Shown in pieces: positions 35,268 to 44,151 of a stretch of DNA of 64,000 nt. The stretch covers positions 1 through 64,000 of the forward strand of contig OMXV01000023.1 in the NCBI GenBank assembly GCA_900315075.1. Reading direction: 5' to 3'. Numbering within the stretch: position 1 is the stretch's first letter; each line of letters begins with the position of its first letter. The translations under genes and the position numbers were made by a program. The notes beneath the pieces are model-generated. The model had not been told where the DNA came from. It saw only the letters and a list, made by a program, of their open reading frames with translations, and made no database searches. Source of the DNA: an uncultured Prevotellaceae bacterium (GTDB lineage: Bacteria; Bacteroidota; Bacteroidia; Bacteroidales; Bacteroidaceae).

Positions 35268-37886
35268 TTAGAATTCCTGTCCGAGGATGAAGTGGAAGTT
35301 AGAGCCACCCTTGTTGCCCCACACTTTGTCGAAACCGTAAGCCCAGTCGATACCCATCAAGCCCACCATAGGCAGGAAGATACGTACACCAGCTCCAGCC
35401 GAGCGTTTCATGTCGAATGGGTTAAATTTGCTGGGTTCGGTCCATGCGTTACCTGCCTCCAAGAATCCAAGTCCATAGATAGTGGTGTTGCCCAGCATGA
35501 ATGGGTATCGCAATTCGAGTGAGAGTCGATCGTAAGCATAACCCGGTGCTCCTGATGGTGTGAGCGAACCATTGTCGTATCCACGTAGTCCGATGGTTTC
35601 CTCGGCATATCCTGTGGAATATCCACTCATACCGTCACCACCCATATAGTAGGTCTCAAATGGTGACTTCTTATATTTATTATAGTGGCCTAAGAGTCCT
35701 AACTCCACTCTTGTCATGAGCACGAGGCACTTGGTACCTCCGGTAAGAGCAGTATATGTCTTTGATCTGAACTTCCATTTATGATATTCCACCCAACGAT
35801 ATTTTTCCTGCTGCTCCTGGGTGTATGTTGCCGACCTGTAGTCTGTTGCAAGGTGCTCGAAGTCCTTGTTTTCCCATTTCGACCATGGTGGTGTGATAGA
35901 GAGCGAGAGCGAGAATTCCGAACCCTTACGTGGGAAGAGTTGGTTGTCGGTAGAGATACGGTTGAGCGCAATATTGAAATTGAGGTTGTTGGAGTTACCC
36001 GAACTGATGAGGAAGTATCTCCAGTTTTTCAGCATATACCGTGTATAGGCAATCGATGCTGAGAGTGTGAAATAGTCGTCGGGCCAACGCAAACGCTTAC
36101 CCCATCCGAGTGATGCACCAAGCAGCTTCACGTATTTGTCGGGGTCGTAATAACTCTCGTAGTTGGTGTAATAGTTGCTGCCATAACCGCCATAGAGATA
36201 ATTATAGTAGTTATATCTGTAAGCGGTGTTATAATAGTTGCTGTTGATGTCGGTCTGTTTTGAATAATAGACACCCACGCTGAACTGTATGGGACGCTTG
36301 CTTCCAAACCAGTCGGTGGAATACGAGAGATTGTACGACTGATAGTAAGTACCATTGGTCTGTGCACCAAGCGAGAGCACCTCACCGTCACCAATAGGCA
36401 TAATTCCACGGTGCTCTTTGTTTTTGTTGAACAAGTTTCGCATGGAGAAATTGTTCAGTTTCAGACCCACGCGCCCGATGACACCTGTCTGTCCCCATCC
36501 AAGAGAGAACTCTATCTGGTCGTTAGACTTTTGTTCCAGTTTCCAGTTGATATCCACAGAACCGTCCTCGTAATTAGGTTTCACGTCAGGCTCCACCTTC
36601 TCTGGGTCGAAGTGACCCATGGATGCCAACTCACGTGCTGAACGCATCAAGGCATCTTTTGAGAAAAGGTCACCAGGCTTAGTACGCAGCTCACGCCTTA
36701 TGACATTCTCGTAGAGTCGTGTGTTTCCATTGATACGTACATGGTTGATACGTGCCTGCTGTCCCTCACTGATACGCATCTCGAGGTCGATAGAGTCGCC
36801 CACGATGTTTACTTCTGTGGGTTGCAACTGATAGAAGAGGTAACCATTGTTCCAGTAGTTATTACCCACGGCATCGTCATCCTCTGTGAGGCGTTTGTTC
36901 ATATGTTTCTGGTTATAGACATCGCCTTTTTCCATACCGAGCACACGGCTCAGGTAGTCGGTGGGATAGACGGTGTTGCCCACCCAGTTGATGTTGCGGA
37001 TATAGTATCTGCGTCCTTCATCCACCTTAATATATATATTAACGTGTTTGTCGTCGTAGTTCCATACACTATCCTCGACGATGGCAGCATCGCGATAGCC
37101 ATATTCGTTGTATTTCTCTATGAGGTGCTGTTTGTCTTCCTTCCACCGTTCGGGAGTGTATTTTTTCGATTTAAAGAAATTGGAAAATTTTCCAGCCTCA
37201 TGTATTTTGCTGAAAGCACCCTTGGTGAACATCTTTCCCTTGATCTTTCCATCGGTGAGTTTTTCATTTCCCTCGATGATGATCTCGTGTACTTTCATTT
37301 TCTCCTTCTTGTCCACCTCGAAATCCAGGATAACATGGTTTTTATTGGCCACATCATCACGCTGACGGATGGTGATTTCGGCATTTTTGTACCCTTTGTC
37401 GTCGAAGTATTTCTTTGCCAAGATTTTGGCACGGTCGAGGATATTGGGCGTCACCTGGCCTCCCTTGATAATGCCGAGTTTTGCATCCATATCGTCGCGT
37501 TCCGACTTCTTCAGTCCGATGTAATTGATGGTAGATACGCGTGGCCTCACATCAAGGTCGATAAACAGATAGACTTTGTTGCCAACGATGGAGTCGGCCG
37601 AAATAGAGACTTTTGAGAAAAGTCCATGTCTCCAATAACGTTTGACAGCCTCGGTCACCTCATTTCCCGGCAACGCGATTTCCTGCCCTACCGTGAGTCC
37701 CGATACGCCAATCAACACAAAGTCTTCATATCCGGAGATTGGGGAGACAGAGATACCGCCAATGGTCAGGTCTCGTGGTACGCCAGAATATGAGATGTCA
37801 GGATTGACGATTATTTCCTGTGCATTTGTCGGCAGTCCACAGATGATGACGACCATCAACGTGAGAAATTTTCTTATCTTGTTCAT
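35268..37886 (-). CDS. bamA: Outer-membrane protein assembly factor BamA
   Basis: An 872-aa Omp85 protein that inserts beta-barrels into the outer membrane. Signal peptide (TNA|QEII), five POTRA domains (about 30-440; e.g. KVHEIIIEGNEKLTDGKIKG and RRYYIRNINWVGNTVYPTDY), then a 16-strand barrel including GLRGYDNGSLTP (the VRGY-like lid-lock motif) and the closing strand NFHFILGQEF with a C-terminal Phe. A Tyr/Asn-rich loop (about 555-595) is unusual. It lies between uppS and ompH in the usual Bacteroidota order. Confidence 0.97.
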   Translation of the reverse strand: MNKIRKFLTLMVVIICGLPTNAQEIIVNPDISYSGVPRDLTIGGISVSPISGYEDFVLIGVSGLTVGQEIALPGNEVTEAVKRYWRHGLFSKVSISADSIVGNKVYLFIDLDVRPRVSTINYIGLKKSERDDMDAKLGIIKGGQVTPNILDRAKILAKKYFDDKGYKNAEITIRQRDDVANKNHVILDFEVDKKEKMKVHEIIIEGNEKLTDGKIKGKMFTKGAFSKIHEAGKFSNFFKSKKYTPERWKEDKQHLIEKYNEYGYRDAAIVEDSVWNYDDKHVNIYIKVDEGRRYYIRNINWVGNTVYPTDYLSRVLGMEKGDVYNQKHMNKRLTEDDDAVGNNYWNNGYLFYQLQPTEVNIVGDSIDLEMRISEGQQARINHVRINGNTRLYENVIRRELRTKPGDLFSKDALMRSARELASMGHFDPEKVEPDVKPNYEDGSVDINWKLEQKSNDQIEFSLGWGQTGVIGRVGLKLNNFSMRNLFNKNKEHRGIMPIGDGEVLSLGAQTNGTYYQSYNLSYSTDWFGSKRPIQFSVGVYYSKQTDINSNYYNTAYRYNYYNYLYGGYGSNYYTNYESYYDPDKYVKLLGASLGWGKRLRWPDDYFTLSASIAYTRYMLKNWRYFLISSGNSNNLNFNIALNRISTDNQLFPRKGSEFSLSLSITPPWSKWENKDFEHLATDYRSATYTQEQQEKYRWVEYHKWKFRSKTYTALTGGTKCLVLMTRVELGLLGHYNKYKKSPFETYYMGGDGMSGYSTGYAEETIGLRGYDNGSLTPSGAPGYAYDRLSLELRYPFMLGNTTIYGLGFLEAGNAWTEPSKFNPFDMKRSAGAGVRIFLPMVGLMGIDWAYGFDKVWGNKGGSNFHFILGQEF

Positions 37887-37916
37887 TCTTATCCTTATGA
37901 ATGTTGAACATTTAAC

Positions 37917-38645
37917 TTATTCTTCCACCTGTGCCTCGGTTTTACCGAAACGTCTTTGGCGGCTCTGATACACCTCAATAGCCTTGTGAAGGTCTTCCTC
38001 CATGAAGTCGGGCCAGTAGGTATCGCAGAAATACAACTCTGAATATGCAATTTGCCATAGCAGGTAATTGGAAATTCTCACCTCTGCCCCAGTACGTATG
38101 AGCAATTCAGGGTCGGGCATGAAATTGGTGGTGAGTCTGCTTGAGATAAGTGCCTCGTCGATGTCATCGGTATTGAGACGGCCAGCCTTGACATCCTCTG
38201 CAATCATCTTTGTAGCTCGTGTGATTTCCCACCTGGAGGAATAACTCAGTGCCACCACCATCTGCATCGCAGTATTATTGGCGGTATGGTCCATGGTTTC
38301 CTGTAGCTTCTCCTGAACGTCCTTGGGTAGTCGCTCCATTTCACCAATGACTCTGAACCGAACATTGTTTTTCATAAAAATCTCATCCTCCAACGACGAC
38401 AACACCAAACTCATGAGCGATGCTATCTCATCCATCGGTCTGCTCCAGTTTTCTGTGGAGAAGGTATAGAGTGTGAGAAACTTTACACCGAGGCGTGTAC
38501 ATTCAGATGTGATTCTTCTCACAGCATCCACACCAGCCTGATGCCCAAAACTACGGGGTTTTCCCTGTTCCAATGCCCAGCGCCCGTTGCCATCCATAAT
38601 GATAGCGATGTGCTGGGGTATTCTGTTCATATCCAATTTATTCAT
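37917..38645 (-). CDS. uppS: Isoprenyl (undecaprenyl) diphosphate synthase
   Basis: A 242-aa cis-prenyltransferase making the C55 lipid carrier for peptidoglycan and O-antigen. Asp18 in [13 protein letters not shown] binds Mg2+; the basic motif is [22 protein letters not shown]. Its first ATG overlaps the DUF6089 stop by 8 bases; the second Met (codon 6, MNRIPQHI) is also a possible start. Between DUF6089 and bamA. Confidence 0.96.
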   Translation of the reverse strand: MNKLDMNRIPQHIAIIMDGNGRWALEQGKPRSFGHQAGVDAVRRITSECTRLGVKFLTLYTFSTENWSRPMDEIASLMSLVLSSLEDEIFMKNNVRFRVIGEMERLPKDVQEKLQETMDHTANNTAMQMVVALSYSSRWEITRATKMIAEDVKAGRLNTDDIDEALISSRLTTNFMPDPELLIRTGAEVRISNYLLWQIAYSELYFCDTYWPDFMEEDLHKAIEVYQSRQRRFGKTEAQVEE

Positions 38646-39321
38646 CTTCGTTGTGACAAGTTCTACATTTGGCCATGAAACTATAAGTGAGCGTCACCTG
38701 CAAGGCAGAGTAACAGTCGGTGTTTTTGAACATACCACTGCTTTTTATGCCGTATGGGTCGGGACTGCCATCTAGTTTGTCGCTCATGGTGAAATGGATT
38801 CCCCACTCCACTCCGAGGTTCATGCGGTCGGCAACTTTGTATTTTACTCCAAAGCCGATGGGCAAACAAGCAGTAAATACACTTTCGTCGCTCGTCTTTG
38901 CAAAGACTGTTCCCAGTCCGCCAAAGACAAATGGTGTGAGTTTTTTTGCTCCTCTGTATTCACGCCCTGTGCCGTATGGCCAGAAATTATATTCATAGGT
39001 GGCACAGAGGTCCACCAACATATTGCTAAACGTATAAGGATTCTCTGCTAACCCAGGATAATATGTCTCCACATCTGTCGAAGAGCCTTTCATACGTCCA
39101 TACCCTAAGTTGAGCCTGAATCCATGATACGGATTGATGTTTCGCCGGAGCTGTAAAGAAACTGTCGGTTGCAAGTCGCGCATAATGCTCCCGTTGTAGT
39201 CGCCTTCATAGGTCATCAGCCCTAATCCTCCACCTACTTCCATCAAATATTCCACGTCTCCCTGTGCCCGCACATTGATGGCGGACAATGAGATCAAGAT
39301 GATGCAAAGCAGTTTTTTCAT
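38638..39321 (-). CDS. DUF6089 family outer-membrane beta-barrel protein
   Basis: A 227-aa exported protein with signal peptide (VRA|QGDV). Alternating strands ([53 protein letters not shown]) suggest an eight-strand barrel. It matches DUF6089, a Bacteroidota family linked to uppS-bamA; its function is unknown. The end CRTCHNEDE carries two Cys and lies in the overlap with uppS. Confidence 0.82.
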   Translation of the reverse strand: MKKLLCIILISLSAINVRAQGDVEYLMEVGGGLGLMTYEGDYNGSIMRDLQPTVSLQLRRNINPYHGFRLNLGYGRMKGSSTDVETYYPGLAENPYTFSNMLVDLCATYEYNFWPYGTGREYRGAKKLTPFVFGGLGTVFAKTSDESVFTACLPIGFGVKYKVADRMNLGVEWGIHFTMSDKLDGSPDPYGIKSSGMFKNTDCYSALQVTLTYSFMAKCRTCHNEDE

Positions 39322-39325
39322 TTTT

Positions 39326-39356
39326 AGGGAGTTTAGGAGTTTGGGAGTTTAGGCAA
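39326..39356. repeat. GGAGTTTAGGAGTTTGGGAGT repeat
   Basis: Three imperfect units of GGAGTTTAG / GGAGTTTGG just upstream of the DUF6089 start, like those at 24816-24875. The rest of this 108-base gap holds no further feature I can support. Confidence 0.5.
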
Positions 39357-39429
39357 ATGCTTTACTGCTATTGAAAGTTGCTGTGGTACAGCCACAAACA
39401 GGGCATAGAAGCGATTGTTTCAATAACCC

Positions 39430-40863
39430 TTATTCCGTAAAAGCCTTTTGATTGTTACCTTCCTCACCGGGCATTCTGCCATACCATACCTGGCCGCTGC
39501 CTCCACAGACCATCCAGATGTTTTGCTGGCTGTTGGTGGCCATAGAGCAGGTGGTAGCAGAAAAACCTTTTGGTAAGGAAATGTCTGTACTCTTACGCCA
39601 ATAGATGCCGCCATCCATACTATAGTAGAAACGGGCAAATCCCTCTTGGTCACAGGCCCCGATACCAGAACCGCCAATGGCGAGGATACCACCTTTCCAA
39701 CAAGTAAGTGAAAGACGCGACAAGCGTGGCAAAATAAACTCGCTCACATCATTTTCACAGACAAACATCCATGCGTTCTGCCGGCTGTTGTCTGCATATT
39801 CAGCCACCTTGCTCCATACCATAGAGGTAAGGTCACCGTAATAGTCTTCGGTATGACGCGAACCAGCAATAACTACATTCTCCGTGGAGGAATTCACCCT
39901 GGAGGGTATACGGCAATAAGAGATATCTCTTGTAGGTAGCAACGATACATCAGCATCTAACGGCTCTACATTCCATGTCTGTCCCTCATCGGAAGAACTG
40001 ACCAGATATCCACTTTGATTGACGGCATAGAGTGTCCGTGCATCGGCAGCCACCAATTTCATCACCTCTGGCACGTCTATTATCGTCCATTCTAAACCAT
40101 CTGAAGATTTCACCAATCTACCATCAACGAACATATAGAGCGCATCGTCTGTGGCCACGACATTGTCCACCACTTCGGCAGGAATGGGTATATTGATATT
40201 GGGGACGGCAAGCGTCCAGTCTCCTGTACCGTCTTCATTGCAAGAATAGACAGACGTCTCGAAACCATTCGATGAAAAGACAAACATCTTCTCATTGAGA
40301 TTGAACATCCGCAATGCTTGTGCACTGGCAAAAACATCCTGGGTAGGAAGGCTCTTCCAACTAAATTCGTCGGCCTCTTCCTGATGCACATTCACCTTGA
40401 CTTCGTAATCTACATGTGTTGTACCATCGAGTGAATACACACCTATCTGGCGTGGTAAGGAGAAGTCGAGGGAGTCGGTGCTATTATAATAGAACAGCGT
40501 GTCACTCAGCAAACTTTTAATGACAATTGTGCCAGAGTGGAGGCTGGAAATAGTACACTGCAATTTTGTCACCTTACTTCCATAGGGGAGAGAATCGGCA
40601 TTGTAAATTCTACGATTTACCTGGTCGATATAGAATTTATATTTACTACCCGACACAGTAGCCGTGTATGTGCTATCAGCACCAGTGGAAGAGGTAGTGT
40701 TGACAGTCTTCTTAAAATCATTGAGTGAAAATGCCACAATGGCGGCATCGCCTGGATAAACCACTTCTTCATCGTCATCTTTCAGACAGGATGAGAGTGT
40801 CAGCACTGCCATCAACAGCAGGGCGAATTGCAACATTCCAAAAGATCTGAATATCCTGATCAT
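39430..40863 (-). CDS. DUF6242 family lipoprotein with WD-like exo-alpha-sialidase-type repeats
   Basis: A 477-aa lipoprotein. The ATG at 40863 (MIRIFRSFGML) is chosen because it opens a lipoprotein signal (LTLSSC); the open frame upstream lacks a signal. The N-terminal part (DDEEVVYPGDAAIVAFSLND) matches DUF6242. The C-terminal half has photosystem-II-HCF136/BNR-like beta-propeller repeats (SSDEGQTWNVEPL, SMDGGIYWRKSTDI, GYLVSSSD). Function unknown; it heads the envelope cluster. Confidence 0.78.
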   Translation of the reverse strand: MIRIFRSFGMLQFALLLMAVLTLSSCLKDDDEEVVYPGDAAIVAFSLNDFKKTVNTTSSTGADSTYTATVSGSKYKFYIDQVNRRIYNADSLPYGSKVTKLQCTISSLHSGTIVIKSLLSDTLFYYNSTDSLDFSLPRQIGVYSLDGTTHVDYEVKVNVHQEEADEFSWKSLPTQDVFASAQALRMFNLNEKMFVFSSNGFETSVYSCNEDGTGDWTLAVPNINIPIPAEVVDNVVATDDALYMFVDGRLVKSSDGLEWTIIDVPEVMKLVAADARTLYAVNQSGYLVSSSDEGQTWNVEPLDADVSLLPTRDISYCRIPSRVNSSTENVVIAGSRHTEDYYGDLTSMVWSKVAEYADNSRQNAWMFVCENDVSEFILPRLSRLSLTCWKGGILAIGGSGIGACDQEGFARFYYSMDGGIYWRKSTDISLPKGFSATTCSMATNSQQNIWMVCGGSGQVWYGRMPGEEGNNQKAFTE

Positions 40864-40965
40864 TAGTCTATTTATTGTAAGGTCAAAACACAAAGCATAC
40901 GAACACCACCCTGCGTTTAACACACAAAAGCAGCACCGTACACCTTACTTCACGATTTTAGACTG

Positions 40966-40973
40966 CAAATTTA
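40966..40973 (-). promoter_or_regulatory. -7 box upstream of DUF6242
   Basis: TAAATTTG on the minus strand, about 100 bases before the start; no clear -33 box. Apart from this, 40864-41068 is AT-rich and shows nothing else I recognise. Confidence 0.35.
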
Positions 40974-41068
40974 CGCAGAAATCCTCAAATAAAACGACTT
41001 TTCAGCGTTTTATTATGTTATTTATGGAATTAATGTCGTTTTTTAAGGACTTTAAAGAAATTTTTTAG

Positions 41069-41213
41069 GTTATAACCTCAAACCTCATAACCTTATAACC
41101 TCAAACCTCATAACCTTATAACCTCAAACCTCATAACCTCAAAACCTCATAACCTCAAAACCTTATAACCTCAAAACCTTATAACCTCAAAACCTTATAA
41201 CCTCAAAACCTAT
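41069..41213. repeat. ACCTCATAACCTTATAACC tandem repeat
   Basis: About 145 bases of imperfect 7-8-base units (ATAACCT, CAAACCT, CATAACCT, TATAACCT, CAAAACCT), grouped into roughly 22-base higher-order units. Looks like a length-variable repeat. It lies between the DUF6242 promoter and the terminator of the 31-aa ORF. Confidence 0.9.
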
Positions 41214-41219
41214 ATATAC

Positions 41220-41258
41220 AAAAAAAAGAGGACGACATGAATCGCTCATACCGGCCTC
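41220..41258 (-). terminator. Terminator of the 31-aa ORF
   Basis: Minus strand: 13-bp stem (GAGGCCGGTATGA with TCATGTCGTCCTC, one mismatch, two G-T pairs), loop GCGAT, followed by TTTTTTTT, 11 bases after the stop codon. Confidence 0.85.
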
Positions 41259-41269
41259 CTGAAAACAAT

Positions 41270-41365
41270 TCAACGAATGTTGGTCTTTACTAATGCTATG
41301 ACACTTAGAATGGTCGAAACTATAACCATCGCCAACAATATCGTTGTCTCTAAATCTAATAACAT
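41270..41365 (-). CDS. 31-aa single-helix membrane peptide
   Basis: ATG at 41363-41365 to TGA at 41270-41272, 31 residues: an acidic start (MLLDLETT), a hydrophobic core of about 18 residues (ILLAMVIVSTILSVIALV) and a basic end (KTNIR), i.e. one predicted membrane helix with N-out/C-in bias. It has all parts of a gene: promoter (41428-41457), AAGG ribosome binding site about 9 bases before ATG, and its own strong terminator. No known family is recognised. It could be a small membrane-protein regulator or a hydrophobic toxin of the type I class, but no antisense RNA gene is evident. Not in any operon. Confidence 0.65.
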   Translation of the reverse strand: MLLDLETTILLAMVIVSTILSVIALVKTNIR

Positions 41366-41427
41366 AATCTTTACCTTAAATCTATCAAACTACTAACCTA
41401 ATGAAAAGTATTCTCACGAACACGATG

Positions 41428-41457
41428 CAAAATTACAACACTGTTTGCGCACACAAA
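41428..41457 (-). promoter_or_regulatory. Promoter of the 31-aa ORF
   Basis: Minus strand: TTTG (41454-41457), 18-bp spacer, TAATTTTG (41428-41435); leader of about 55 nt. Confidence 0.65.
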
Positions 41458-41536
41458 AATATTTTGAGAGGTTTTTTCTTAAAAAAGGCATTTTTTTGAC
41501 ATAGGTCAAAGGGGGCTTTCTCGGAAGTCGGATTTT

Positions 41537-41613
41537 TCGGAATAATCTGAGTAATCTGAGTATTCCGAGTAATCTGAGTAATCAGAGTAATCTGAGTATT
41601 CCGAGTATTCCGA
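41537..41613. repeat. 9-bp TCNGANTAN tandem array, copy 2
   Basis: Eight or so 9-base units: TCTGAGTAA, TCTGAGTAT, TCCGAGTAA, TCTGAGTAA, TCAGAGTAA, TCTGAGTAT, TCCGAGTAT. It follows the pckA terminator. Confidence 0.88.
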
Positions 41614-41614
41614 T

Positions 41615-41657
41615 AAAAAAATTCTGCCCCGGCGACATCTGTGTCGCTGGGGCAGAA
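41615..41657 (-). terminator. Terminator of pckA
   Basis: 16-bp stem TTCTGCCCC-GGCGACA / TGTCGCTGGGGCAGAA (one G-T pair), followed on the minus strand by TTTTTT. Confidence 0.92.
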
Positions 41658-41677
41658 AATATAGATAATTTCACCAT

Positions 41678-43300
41678 TTACAGTTTTGGACCAGCAGCCA
41701 CAAGAGCCTTACCAGCCTCATTGCCTTCGTATTTCACGAAGTTCTTGATGAAGCGGCCTGCCAGATCTTTGGCCTTCTCCTCCCACACTGCTGGGTCAGC
41801 ATAAGTGTCGCGTGGATCGAGGATATTGGTATCAACACCAGGAAGCTCTGTGGGCACCTCAAAGTCGAAGTATGGAATCTTCTTGGTAGGAGCTGTGTTG
41901 ATGCTGCCGTCGAGGATAGCGTCGATGATACCACGTGTGTCCTTGATAGAGATGCGCTTGCCTGTGCCATTCCAACCAGTGTTCACCAGATAAGCCTTAG
42001 CACCGTTAGCCTCCATTCTCTTCACCAATTCCTCAGCATACTTAGTAGGATGCAGCTCGAGGAATGCCTGACCGAAGCAAGCCGAGAAGGTGGGAGTTGG
42101 CTCTGTAATACCACGCTCTGTACCAGCCAGTTTTGCTGTGAAGCCAGAGAGGAAGTAGTATTTTGTCTGCTCTGGAGTAAGAATGCTCACTGGAGGCAGC
42201 ACACCGAAAGCATCAGCAGAAAGGAAGATTACCTGCTTAGCAGCGGGACCAGCACTGATGGGGCTCACATTCTTTACAATCTTCTCGATGTGCTCGATAG
42301 GATAGCTCACGCGGGTATTCTCTGTAACGCTCTTGTCGGCGAAGTCAATCTTACCTTCAGCGTCAACGGTAACATTCTCCAAGAGTGCATTACGACGGAT
42401 TGCATTGTAGATGTCAGGCTCACTCTCTTTGTCGAGGTTGATAACCTTAGCATAGCAGCCACCCTCGAAGTTGAACACACCATTGTCGTCCCAGCCATGC
42501 TCGTCGTCACCGATAAGCAGACGTTTTGGATCGGTTGACAATGTGGTCTTACCTGTGCCAGAGAGACCGAAGAAGATAGCGGTATTCTCACCGTTCATGT
42601 CGGTATTAGCAGAGCAGTGCATAGCAGCAATACCCTTCAGTGGCAGATAGTAGTTCATCATTGAGAAGAGACCTTTCTTCATCTCACCACCATACCATGT
42701 GTTGATAATCACCTGCTCGCGGCTTGTCACATTGAAGACCACGGCAGTCTCTGAATTCAGACCTAATTCTTTATAGTTGGTCACCTTAGCCTTTGAGGCG
42801 TTGAATACCACAAAGTCGGGCTCCTGCTCCAGCTCCTCATCATTGACGGGGCGGATAAACATATTGGTGACAAAGTGTGCCTGCCATGCCACTTCCATGA
42901 TAAAGCGTACCTTCATGCGGGTGTCTTTGTTGGCACCGCAGAAACCGTCAACCACATAGAGTTTCTTATTGGAAAGTTCATCCTTGGCAAGGTCGAGCAC
43001 AGCGTTCCATGTCTCAATGCTTGCAGGATGGTTGTCGTTTTTGTATTCATCAGTAGTCCACCAAACAGTGTCTTTTGAATTCTCGTCCACCACGATGAAT
43101 TTGTCTTTAGGCGAGCGACCTGTATAGACACCTGTCATCACATTGACAGCACCCAGCTCTGTGAGTTGGCCTTTGTCATAACCTGTGAGATCTTTTTTCA
43201 TCTCCTCCTCGAAAAGAAGTTCGTAGGAAGGGTTGTAAATCACTTCTGTAGTACCTTTGATACCGTACTTGCTTAAAACTGACTTATCAAACTTTGCCAT
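41678..43300 (-). CDS. pckA: Phosphoenolpyruvate carboxykinase (ATP)
   Basis: A 540-aa enzyme interconverting oxaloacetate and PEP. In gut Bacteroidales it usually works in the CO2-fixing direction on the way to succinate. The start at 43300 ([13 protein letters not shown]) fits the family; the frame upstream to 43462 lies across the promoter. P-loop [11 protein letters not shown], kinase-2/metal motif [17 protein letters not shown], and the N-terminal substrate site TGRSPKDKF. Monocistronic, with promoter 43348 and a strong terminator. Confidence 0.97.
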   Translation of the reverse strand: MAKFDKSVLSKYGIKGTTEVIYNPSYELLFEEEMKKDLTGYDKGQLTELGAVNVMTGVYTGRSPKDKFIVVDENSKDTVWWTTDEYKNDNHPASIETWNAVLDLAKDELSNKKLYVVDGFCGANKDTRMKVRFIMEVAWQAHFVTNMFIRPVNDEELEQEPDFVVFNASKAKVTNYKELGLNSETAVVFNVTSREQVIINTWYGGEMKKGLFSMMNYYLPLKGIAAMHCSANTDMNGENTAIFFGLSGTGKTTLSTDPKRLLIGDDEHGWDDNGVFNFEGGCYAKVINLDKESEPDIYNAIRRNALLENVTVDAEGKIDFADKSVTENTRVSYPIEHIEKIVKNVSPISAGPAAKQVIFLSADAFGVLPPVSILTPEQTKYYFLSGFTAKLAGTERGITEPTPTFSACFGQAFLELHPTKYAEELVKRMEANGAKAYLVNTGWNGTGKRISIKDTRGIIDAILDGSINTAPTKKIPYFDFEVPTELPGVDTNILDPRDTYADPAVWEEKAKDLAGRFIKNFVKYEGNEAGKALVAAGPKL

Positions 43301-43347
43301 TTTGTAAATATTTAATATAAATAACTTAATCCTATTGAAAGCGACTG

Positions 43348-43378
43348 CAAAGTTAGCAAAAAACCATCTAAAAACAAA
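43348..43378 (-). promoter_or_regulatory. Promoter of pckA
   Basis: Minus strand: TTTG (43375-43378), 19-bp spacer, TAACTTTG (43348-43355). Confidence 0.8.
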
Positions 43379-43499
43379 TAATTGCACACAAAAATCGCAG
43401 CGTGCAATCTTTTTTAAATGAAAGTTAACTATATCATTGACAATTTTTCTAGCTTTTGTCAAACGGAGTTTGCAAAATAATCACTATCTTTGCCGCCAA

Positions 43500-44144
43500 A
43501 TGAGCAATAGACTATTATTCATCGTATTATCCTTTTTCTGTGCAACCAGTATCACCGTTGCTCAGACTGGCAGTTCTCACGTCAACCCTGAAGACCGTGA
43601 GGTGGATATGGACAATCCTACGATGATTCCCAAGGCAAAGGTTGCCCGTGCCATTGTCGATGGCGACAGCGTTTTGTTCATGGAGATGAGTAATGTGTAT
43701 GTATATCCCTCGATAGAATTGAAGACGGATAAACAGCGCAAAGCTTACAACCGTCTTGTTTATAATGTAAAAAAAGTGCTTCCCATTGCAAAGGAAGCAC
43801 ACGATATTATTATTGAGACTTATGAATATTTGCAGACCTTACCCGACAAGCGTGCCCGAGATGAGCACATGAAGCGGGTTGAAAAAGATATCTATGAAAA
43901 ATACAAGCCGCGTATGAAGAAGCTCACGTTTTCGCAAGGCAAACTGCTCATCAAACTAATCAACCGTGAATGTAACTCCACCTCGTTTGACTTAGTGAAC
44001 GCCTTTATGGGTCCCATCCGTGCCGGTTTCTGGCAAGCATTTGCGTGGACCTTTGGCGCAAGTCTAAAGAAGGGTTACGACCCTAAAAGTACCGACCGCC
44101 TCACAGAGCGAGTTGTGCTTATGGTAGAGGCAGGTCAGTTGTAA
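43500..44144 (+). CDS. DUF4294 family exported protein
   Basis: A 214-aa protein. The ATG at 43500 opens a signal peptide (TVA|QTGS) and follows a -7 box TATCTTTG at 43487; the upstream frame (43437) has none. The body matches DUF4294: YNRLVYNVKKVLPIAKEAHDIIIETYEYLQTLPD, KKLTFSQGKLLIKLINRE and FGASLKKGYDP. It is helical and probably periplasmic, of unknown function, and Bacteroidota-specific. Divergent from pckA, convergent with the cyclase gene (7-bp gap). Confidence 0.85.
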   Translation: MSNRLLFIVLSFFCATSITVAQTGSSHVNPEDREVDMDNPTMIPKAKVARAIVDGDSVLFMEMSNVYVYPSIELKTDKQRKAYNRLVYNVKKVLPIAKEAHDIIIETYEYLQTLPDKRARDEHMKRVEKDIYEKYKPRMKKLTFSQGKLLIKLINRECNSTSFDLVNAFMGPIRAGFWQAFAWTFGASLKKGYDPKSTDRLTERVVLMVEAGQL

Positions 44145-44151
44145 CTGGTTT

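Noticed and set aside
36741-37616. Plus-strand ORF of 291 codons opposite bamA
   Set aside because: Antisense shadow of the POTRA-coding region; composition (Val/Phe-rich) reflects the complement of bamA codons.
43301-43462. N-terminal extension of pckA
   Set aside because: The extra 54 codons cross a perfect TTTG-N19-TAACTTTG promoter and have no similarity to PEP carboxykinases.
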